Origin: JAUSIF01 sp036556265 | Lineage (GTDB): Bacteria > Pseudomonadota > Alphaproteobacteria > Rhizobiales > Xanthobacteraceae | Direction of reading: 5' to 3' | DNA: 54,786 bases | NCBI GenBank assembly: GCA_036556265.1 | Contig: DATBJU010000001.1 | Coordinates: 1-54,786, forward strand | Shown here: piece by piece, positions 49,443 to 54,786 of the stretch | How the letters are laid out: every line of letters begins with the position of its first letter | How positions within the stretch are numbered: position 1 is the first letter of the stretch | The notes under the pieces: generated by a model | Seen by the model: the letters and a program-made list of their open reading frames with translations, nothing else | What the model was told of the DNA's origin: nothing | Databases searched by the model: none | Position numbers and translations under genes: made by a program

Positions 49443-50075
49443 CTAGCCTGCCGGTTTTTCGCCGGGTTCGGCTGCCTGACCTTGGTTGTCCGGCTTTGCG
49501 CCGCCCTTGGCCACGGCTACGAGGGCGGGCCGTAGCACCCGGTCGCCGATCGCGTAACCCGTCTGCATAACCTCGACAACGGTCCCCGCCGGGGCATCGG
49601 CATTCGCGATCTCATACATCGCCTGGTGGAAGTGCGGATCGAATTTCTCACCCCTCGGCTCAAGCGGCCGAACGCCCTGCTTGGCAAGCGCCTTCTCCAG
49701 TTCTCGCCGGGTCAACTCGACGCCATCAAGCAGCGCCTTGAGCGTTCCCTGCGCCTCACTTCGCGCGCCGGGATCGATCGCCTCCAGCGCGCGCGATAGA
49801 TTGTCGGCGACCCCAATGATGTCGCGGGCAAAACCCGCGATGCCATAGGCGCGCGCGTCCGCAATATCGCGCTCGGCGCGCTTGCGGACATTGTCCGCCT
49901 CCGCGACCGCTCGGAGATATTTGTCGCGCAATTCTTGCACCGCACCCGCGAGCGTCGCGGCCTCGTCCGGCGACGGCGATCCGTCAGGGCCGGTAGACGC
50001 GTCTCCCGCCGGGGCGACCGGATCCGGATCGGCCGGCCGCTTCGTCTCGTCTGCTTTCGACATTGCGTCGCTCAT
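49443..50075 (-). CDS. grpE: Nucleotide exchange factor GrpE
   Basis: GrpE releases ADP from DnaK. The 210-residue protein has an acidic, Pro-rich N-terminus, a long helix (LAGAVQELRDKYLRAVAEADN) and the C-terminal beta domain with GEKFDPHFHQAMYE and GYAIGDRVLRPALVAVAKG. ATG 50075 is chosen by length; in-frame starts at 50123 and 50063 exist and no strong ribosome site decides. It follows hrcA by 85 bases. Confidence 0.95.
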   Translation of the reverse strand: MSDAMSKADETKRPADPDPVAPAGDASTGPDGSPSPDEAATLAGAVQELRDKYLRAVAEADNVRKRAERDIADARAYGIAGFARDIIGVADNLSRALEAIDPGARSEAQGTLKALLDGVELTRRELEKALAKQGVRPLEPRGEKFDPHFHQAMYEIANADAPAGTVVEVMQTGYAIGDRVLRPALVAVAKGGAKPDNQGQAAEPGEKPAG

Positions 50076-50160
50076 CGGTTTCGGATGCGGACGGCATATC
50101 AGGTCGTGCGGGGAAAAAATCAAGGCGCGACATGACCCTTAGCCGCCGCAAGGGATCGCC

Positions 50161-51240
50161 TTAGCCGCCGATGATTTTGCTCACAACGCGTGCGGTGTAA
50201 TCGACCATGGGGATGACCCGCGCATAGTTAAGACGGGTCGGGCCGATTACGCCAAGCACGCCGACGATGCGGCCCGCACCATCGCGGTATGGCGCCACGA
50301 TCGTCGATGAGCCGGAAAGGGAGAACAGCTTGTTCTCCGAGCCGATGAAAATGCGCAGCCCCTCGCCTTCCTCCGCCTTGCCAAGCAAATCGATCACGCC
50401 GCGCTTGGTTTCCAGATCGTCGAACAGCAGCCGCACGCGTTCGAGGTCTTGCATCGCCTTGAGATCCTCGAGGAGCTTTGCATGTCCGCGCACGATTAGC
50501 TTGCGCTCGCCGGAATCGCCACCCGACCAGCTCGCCAGACCGTCAGCAACGATCTTCTGCGTCAGCGCGTCGAGCTCGGCGCGCGCAACCGCCTGCGCGC
50601 CCTCCAGTTCCGACTTCGCCTCGGCGAGGGTCTTGCCGCGGATGCGTGCATTCAAGAAATTGGTCGCCTCGACGAGCGCCGATGCAGGAAGGCCGGCGGG
50701 CAGCGTCAGCAGGCGATTCTCGACCTGACCGTCGTCCGATACGAGGACGATCAGCGCGCGGCCGGGCTCAAGGCCGACAAACTCGACGTGGCGGAGCCGC
50801 GGATTGGTCTTGGCCGCGGTCACAACGCCAGCCCCACGCGTAAGTCCGGAGAGCATCGCCGAGGCCTCGTTCAGCACGTTGTCGAGGTTGTCGCCACGCG
50901 CCGCCTTGACCTGGGCCTCGATCTGGCGGCGCTCCTCGCCGGACAGATCGCCGAACTCGAGCAGTGCATCGACGTAGAAGCGCAGCCCGAATTCGGTTGG
51001 CAGGCGGCCGGCGCTCGTGTGCGGTGCATAGATCAGCCCAAGCGTTTCGAGATCCGCCATCACATTGCGGACCGAGGCGGGCGAGAGCGCGATTGGCAGC
51101 ACGCGCGAGATATTGCGTGAGCCCACCGGATCGCCGGTCGCGAGATAGCTTTCGACAATACGGCGAAAGATCTCGCGCGAACGCTCGTCGAGCTGGGCGA
51201 GACTGACCGAGGTGGTTCCAATCGGGACGTCGACGGACAA
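50161..51240 (-). CDS. hrcA: Heat-inducible transcription repressor HrcA
   Basis: HrcA represses chaperone genes by binding the CIRCE inverted repeat. The 359-residue protein has an N-terminal winged helix (SPASVRNVMADLETLGLIYAPHTSAGR-type segment at about 53-79) and the C-terminal GAF-like dimer domain. The TTG start at 51240 has GGAG 6 bases upstream. I see no CIRCE element in the window, so its targets (probably groESL) are elsewhere. Divergent from rph, as in other alphaproteobacteria. Confidence 0.95.
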   Translation of the reverse strand: MSVDVPIGTTSVSLAQLDERSREIFRRIVESYLATGDPVGSRNISRVLPIALSPASVRNVMADLETLGLIYAPHTSAGRLPTEFGLRFYVDALLEFGDLSGEERRQIEAQVKAARGDNLDNVLNEASAMLSGLTRGAGVVTAAKTNPRLRHVEFVGLEPGRALIVLVSDDGQVENRLLTLPAGLPASALVEATNFLNARIRGKTLAEAKSELEGAQAVARAELDALTQKIVADGLASWSGGDSGERKLIVRGHAKLLEDLKAMQDLERVRLLFDDLETKRGVIDLLGKAEEGEGLRIFIGSENKLFSLSGSSTIVAPYRDGAGRIVGVLGVIGPTRLNYARVIPMVDYTARVVSKIIGG

Positions 51241-51382
51241 GGTCTGCTCCGGAAGACTGATGTCTCGCGTCGACTATGTGCCGCAGCCGCGTGCGACCGC
51301 AAGTGCTTCGCGAAGGCGCGCTTGACGGCCTTGTCGCGACTGTGCACCGCTCGTACAAGATCGGTGTTCAGGAGCCCCCTTC

Positions 51383-52096
51383 ATGCGTCCGAGCCGGCGC
51401 GCAAACGACGAAATGCGGGCGGTCAGTTTCGAGCGCGGTTTGCTGCGGCATGCCGAGGGCTCTTGCCTCGTCAAGTTCGGTGACACGCAGGTGCTCGTCG
51501 CCGCAACGCTGGAAGAAAAACTCCCGCCCTGGCTCAAAGGTCAGGGGCGCGGCTGGGTGACCGCGGAGTACGGAATGCTGCCGCGTGCGACGAACGAGCG
51601 AACGCGGCGTGAGGCATCGGCTGGAAGACAATCGGGGCGCACCCTCGAAATCCAGAGGCTTGTGGGCAGATCGCTGCGCACAGTGACCGATCTCGTCGCG
51701 CTCGGCGAGCGGCAGATAACCATCGACTGTGACGTGTTGCAGGCCGACGGCGGCACGCGCACGGCGGCGATTACCGGCGGCTGGATCGCGCTTCACGATT
51801 GCATCGCATGGATGAAGGCGCGCAAGATGGTGACGCGCGAGCCGGTGAAGGACCACGTTGCCGCCGTTTCCTGCGGCATCGTCAAGGGCGAAGCTGTGCT
51901 CGACATCGACTACACTGAGGATTCCGAGGCGGAGACCGACGCGAACTTCGTGATGACCGGCTCCGGCGGAATCGTCGAGATTCAGGGCACTGCCGAAAAG
52001 ACGCCGTTCTCGGAAACCGAGCTCGTCGCGCTGATGGCGCTCGCAAAGAAGGGCATCGCGCGGCTCATCGAATTGCAGAAGCTCGCGATCGCCTGA
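51383..52096 (+). CDS. rph: Ribonuclease PH
   Basis: RNase PH trims tRNA 3' ends by phosphorolysis. The 237-residue protein has the phosphate-site segment TNERTRREA (about 71-79) and the catalytic GTAEKTPFSETE near the C-terminus. It is divergent from hrcA and followed by rdgB after 2 bases. Confidence 0.97.
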   Translation: MRPSRRANDEMRAVSFERGLLRHAEGSCLVKFGDTQVLVAATLEEKLPPWLKGQGRGWVTAEYGMLPRATNERTRREASAGRQSGRTLEIQRLVGRSLRTVTDLVALGERQITIDCDVLQADGGTRTAAITGGWIALHDCIAWMKARKMVTREPVKDHVAAVSCGIVKGEAVLDIDYTEDSEAETDANFVMTGSGGIVEIQGTAEKTPFSETELVALMALAKKGIARLIELQKLAIA

Positions 52097-52098
52097 GC

Positions 52099-52728
52099 AT
52101 GGGGCGCAAGCTCACTGGCCGCGTTGTAGTCGCGACCCACAATCCCGGCAAGTTACGCGAGATACGTGAGCTGCTCGAGCCGCACGGCGTCGAGGCCGTT
52201 TCCGCCGGCGCACTGGGATTGCCCGAGCCGAACGAAACCGGAGCGAGTTTTGCGGAGAACGCCCGCATCAAGGCGGCGGCGGCGGCGCGAGCTGCGAAGC
52301 TGCCGGCCCTCGCCGACGATTCCGGTCTCGTCGTCGAGGCGCTCGGAGGTGCGCCCGGTATTCACTCGGCGCGCTGGGCGGGGCCGGACAAGAATTTTGC
52401 GCGGGCGATGCGCGTTACCGAGGAAAAGCTCGCGGCAGCCGGCGCCGCCAGCCCGGAAAAGCGCCGCGCCGCTTTCGTATCGGCGCTCGCGCTAGCTTGG
52501 CCGGACGGACTCGTGGAAATCTTCGAAGGGCGCGTCGAGGGAACCCTGGTGTGGCCGCCGCGCGGGACGCAAGGCTTCGGTTACGACCCGATGTTCCTGC
52601 CGGACGGGCACACGCGCACGTTCGGAGAAATGAACGCTGAGGAAAAACATGGACTGCCGCCGCAGGGCCGAGGTTTGTCGCATCGTGCGCGGGCATTCCT
52701 TGCGCTCGTGGAGCGTTGTCTGAAGTGA
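52099..52728 (+). CDS. rdgB: Non-canonical purine NTP pyrophosphatase (RdgB/HAM1)
   Basis: RdgB hydrolyses dITP, ITP and XTP and keeps deaminated purines out of DNA. The 209-residue protein has ATHNPGKLREIR at 13-24, the metal-site ADDSGLVVEALGG, GFGYDPMFLP, and SHRARAF at the C-terminus. It follows rph by 2 bases and is followed by hemW. Confidence 0.97.
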   Translation: MGRKLTGRVVVATHNPGKLREIRELLEPHGVEAVSAGALGLPEPNETGASFAENARIKAAAAARAAKLPALADDSGLVVEALGGAPGIHSARWAGPDKNFARAMRVTEEKLAAAGAASPEKRRAAFVSALALAWPDGLVEIFEGRVEGTLVWPPRGTQGFGYDPMFLPDGHTRTFGEMNAEEKHGLPPQGRGLSHRARAFLALVERCLK

Positions 52729-52772
52729 TCCGTCGTGACGGAGACAACGAATCCTGCCATACGCTGCGCGCC

Positions 52773-53936
52773 ATGAGGACCGAGAGCCTCCCCGATCCCG
52801 GCTTCGCCGTCTATGTGCACTGGCCGTTCTGTCTCGCGAAGTGCCCGTATTGCGATTTCAACAGCCACGTGCGCCACGAGCCGCCCGACGAGGCACGCTT
52901 CGCGCGAGCGATCGCGGCCGAACTCGCGCACGCCGCGGCACGCACCGGTCCGCGCGCGCTCACAAGCGTATTCTTCGGCGGCGGTACGCCATCGCTTATG
53001 CGGCCTGAGACGGTCGCCTCGATTCTCGCTGAAATCGCACGCTATTGGTCGTTCGGTCCCGACACGGAAGTGACGCTCGAGGCCAATCCGACGAGCGTGG
53101 AGGCCGAGCGCTTTCGTGGCTATCGGGCGGCGGGCGTCAACCGTGTTTCGCTGGGCGTGCAGTCGCTCGATGACAATGCATTGAAATCGCTCGGCCGCAT
53201 GCACAGCGGTGCGGAAGCGCTTGGCGCTGTCGCAATCGCAAAGAACGCGTTCGTGCGCGTTTCGTTCGATCTCATCTACGCGCGCCCCAGCCAACAGCCG
53301 GGCGAATGGCGCGACGAACTCACGCGTGCCCTTGAGCAGCAGATCGAGCATCTTTCGCTCTATCAGCTCACGATCGAGGAAGGCACGCCGTTCGCCGTCC
53401 TCAATCGGGCCGGCAAGCTGAGGATGCCGGACAGCGATACGGCGCGCGCGCTATGGGACGTGACGCAGGAAGTCTGCGAGGCGGCCGGCCTTCCCGCCTA
53501 CGAGGTTTCCAACCATGCGCGTCCGGGCGCGGAAAGCCGGCACAATCTCGTTTATTGGCGTTCGGGCGAGTACGTGGGTGTTGGTCCCGGCGCGCACGGA
53601 CGCATCAACACAAGCGAACGGCGGGTGGCCACTGCAACGGAGCGCCACCCCGAGCGCTGGCTCGCGCTTGTCGAAGAGCAGGGCCATGGCCTCGTCGAGG
53701 ACGAGCCACTCGGCGCGATCGAACGCGCCGATGAGTTCCTGCTCATGGGTCTTCGGCTGCGCGAGGGAATCGAGCGCCTGCAATTCCGTTACCTCGCCGG
53801 ACGCGACTTCGATCCGGATCGTGTCACGTCACTGACGGGTGAAGGCCTGATCGAAACGACGCCGGGTGGACGCCTGCGCGTGACGGCCGCGGGCTTCCCA
53901 GTGCTTGATGCGATCGTTGCAGACCTAGCGGCCTAG
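52773..53936 (+). CDS. hemW: Radical SAM heme chaperone HemW
   Basis: HemW is a radical SAM protein related to HemN that binds and transfers heme. The 387-residue protein has the 4Fe-4S motif CLAKCPYC with Cys20, Cys24 and Cys27, and lacks the fourth cysteine typical of HemN. FFGGGTPSL and the C-terminal HemN_C domain follow. ATG 52773 gives the family start. A GTG at 52725 overlaps the rdgB stop as GTGA and would add 16 residues; there is no strong ribosome site for either. Its 3' end overlaps the convergent LpoA-like gene by 12 bases. Confidence 0.94.
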   Translation: MRTESLPDPGFAVYVHWPFCLAKCPYCDFNSHVRHEPPDEARFARAIAAELAHAAARTGPRALTSVFFGGGTPSLMRPETVASILAEIARYWSFGPDTEVTLEANPTSVEAERFRGYRAAGVNRVSLGVQSLDDNALKSLGRMHSGAEALGAVAIAKNAFVRVSFDLIYARPSQQPGEWRDELTRALEQQIEHLSLYQLTIEEGTPFAVLNRAGKLRMPDSDTARALWDVTQEVCEAAGLPAYEVSNHARPGAESRHNLVYWRSGEYVGVGPGAHGRINTSERRVATATERHPERWLALVEEQGHGLVEDEPLGAIERADEFLLMGLRLREGIERLQFRYLAGRDFDPDRVTSLTGEGLIETTPGGRLRVTAAGFPVLDAIVADLAA

Positions 53937-54786
53937 ATTGGATTGCGAAGAACTGCCGAAGGAGCGAGGCGCCGGACTCACGACGCGCGCCGAACCTCGT
54001 TGAATTTCCATGATCGCAAGGCCCCGTTCGCTCGTGCCGTCGGTGCGGAAGCGAAAGATTCCATCGGTGCCCTGAAAGCCTGACGGATTCGTCAGTACCT
54101 CTTCGGAGAAACGATTCGCGCCCTGTGTCTTTACGAGGGCGGCAACCAGGTACACCGCGTCGTAAGCAAGGCTCGCGGTACGCACCGGCTCCTGCCCGAA
54201 ACGCGCGCGATATCGCTCGGCGAAGGAGCGATACGTGGATGCATCGGGCGCCGTAAACCATGCACCGGTCATGTTTTCGTTGGAGAATAGCTTCGGGTCG
54301 TCCCAAAGGCCGGTGCCAACGAGTTTCAAACGACGCGGCGAAACGCCATTGCTCGCGAGTTGCTGGACGATTTGCGGCGTCGCATCTGCGGCATCCGCGA
54401 TGAATACGACGTCGGCCTGCCGCGCGGCGACCGCCACCTTGCGCACAGAGTCGGCTATGCGTGCCGGGTCGCTCGGATAATGTTCGAGCGCCGCGATGCG
54501 ACCGCCGCGCGTGGCAACGACCTGCTTGAAATGCCCTTCGACCACGGTGCCGTACGCGTTGTCCGGCAGCAGTGCAATGAAGGATTTTCGTCCGTTCGAG
54601 GTCGCATAGCCGACGATGCGCTCGACGTCCGTCTCGGGGAGAAAACTCAGGAGATAGACGCCGCGTGCGGCGACGTTCGTATCGGTCGAAAATGCGATCA
54701 TCGGTACGCCGCGATTTCGCGTGGTCTGGCCCGCCGCCGCGACGGCGTGACTGAAAAGGGGGCCCAGGACAATTTCCGCGCCCTCA
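53925..54786 (-). CDS. LpoA-like penicillin-binding protein activator / periplasmic binding protein (5' end outside window)
   Basis: This is the C-terminal part (287 residues visible) of a type I periplasmic-binding fold protein of the ABC-substrate/LpoA group. The frame is open to the right edge and the residues before the first ATG (EIVLGPLFSHAVAAAGQ, then RNRGVPMIAFSTD) match the LpoA pattern, so the start is outside the window. LpoA-like proteins activate peptidoglycan synthases; amino-acid transport cannot be ruled out. In many alphaproteobacteria this gene precedes rsmI and follows hemW in opposite orientation. Confidence 0.85.
   Translation of the reverse strand, partial: EGAEIVLGPLFSHAVAAAGQTTRNRGVPMIAFSTDTNVAARGVYLLSFLPETDVERIVGYATSNGRKSFIALLPDNAYGTVVEGHFKQVVATRGGRIAALEHYPSDPARIADSVRKVAVAARQADVVFIADAADATPQIVQQLASNGVSPRRLKLVGTGLWDDPKLFSNENMTGAWFTAPDASTYRSFAERYRARFGQEPVRTASLAYDAVYLVAALVKTQGANRFSEEVLTNPSGFQGTDGIFRFRTDGTSERGLAIMEIQRGSARVVSPAPRSFGSSSQSNLGR

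Noticed and set aside
51310..51360. Possible sigma-70 promoter TTGTCG-N17-TACAAG upstream of rph
   Set aside because: Weak -10 and the start would be within about 30 bases or less of the ATG; not convincing.

Overview
The window is a high-GC stretch of chromosome from an alphaproteobacterium, most likely a member of the Hyphomicrobiales (Rhizobiales). The evidence is gene order and family type. The blocks addA-trxA, folC-accD-trpABF, lapA-ihfB-sppA-rpsA-cmk-aroA-TIGR02300-tRNA-Ala, ptsN-rpoN-lptB-lptA-lptC-rnd, infC-rpmI-rplT-pheS-pheT, gpmA-dapB-DUF1330-pyrF, dnaJ-dnaK, grpE-hrcA and rph-rdgB-hemW are arranged as in that order. AroA is of the class II type, AccD has lost its zinc-finger cysteines, and a Rhizobiales-type intergenic palindrome follows rplT. 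I see no phage, insertion sequence, CRISPR array, toxin-antitoxin or secretion locus. This is core genome with a few accessory genes inserted between conserved blocks.

Layout. 1-5.5 kb: 3' end of addA, trxA with a clear terminator, a sterol desaturase-family hydroxylase, a small secreted or membrane protein, then folC and accD. 5.6-16.1 kb: an SGNH hydrolase lies opposite the tryptophan genes trpF-trpB-trpA. Upstream of these on the minus strand are an ornithine cyclodeaminase-like gene, lapA, ihfB, sppA, pyrE, rpsA, cmk and aroA. 16.3-23.6 kb: TIGR02300 protein, tRNA-Ala(GGC), a heat-shock promoter driving hsp20-DUF1150, ptsN, rpoN, the LPS transport genes lptB-lptA-lptC, rnd and tRNA-Leu(CAG). 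23.8-29.6 kb: NDUFA9-like protein, uppP, gst, queG, an ABHD10-like hydrolase and a glycosyltransferase. 29.6-34.6 kb: infC (ATT start), rpmI, rplT, pheS, pheT. 34.6-41.1 kb: Dph6-like PP-loop ATPase, Tat-exported amine oxidase, YiiX-like NlpC/P60 protein, EI24 membrane protein, a gene-free repeat region, nth, DUF2244 and an Ada-like gene. 41.4-54.8 kb: gpmA, dapB, DUF1330, pyrF, an FMN reductase, a PmtA-like methyltransferase, dnaJ, dnaK, a YrbL-like kinase, grpE, hrcA, rph, rdgB, hemW and a truncated LpoA-like gene.

How the genes work together. Translation and RNA metabolism dominate (infC, L35, L20, PheRS, S1, RNase PH, RNase D, QueG), with chaperones (Hsp20, DnaK, DnaJ, GrpE, HrcA), nucleotide and amino-acid synthesis (pyrE, pyrF, cmk, trpABF, aroA, dapB) and envelope building (Lpt proteins, UppP, LapA, LpoA-like, PmtA-like). 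Many neighbours share four-base start/stop overlaps (GTGA, ATGA, TTGA), which points to coupled translation. Two heat-shock (RpoH-type) promoters with the same 17-bp spacer precede hsp20 and dnaK.

I did not find a clearly undescribed multi-gene system. The observations most worth a second look are the repeat-bearing Arg/Pro-rich extension of LptB, the class II AroA carrying Gly at the CP4 Ala100 position, the structured infC-rpmI and cmk-rpsA junctions, the missing normal start codon of queG, the YrbL-like kinase between dnaK and grpE, and two unexplained intergenic regions at 38.5-38.9 and 41.1-41.4 kb.
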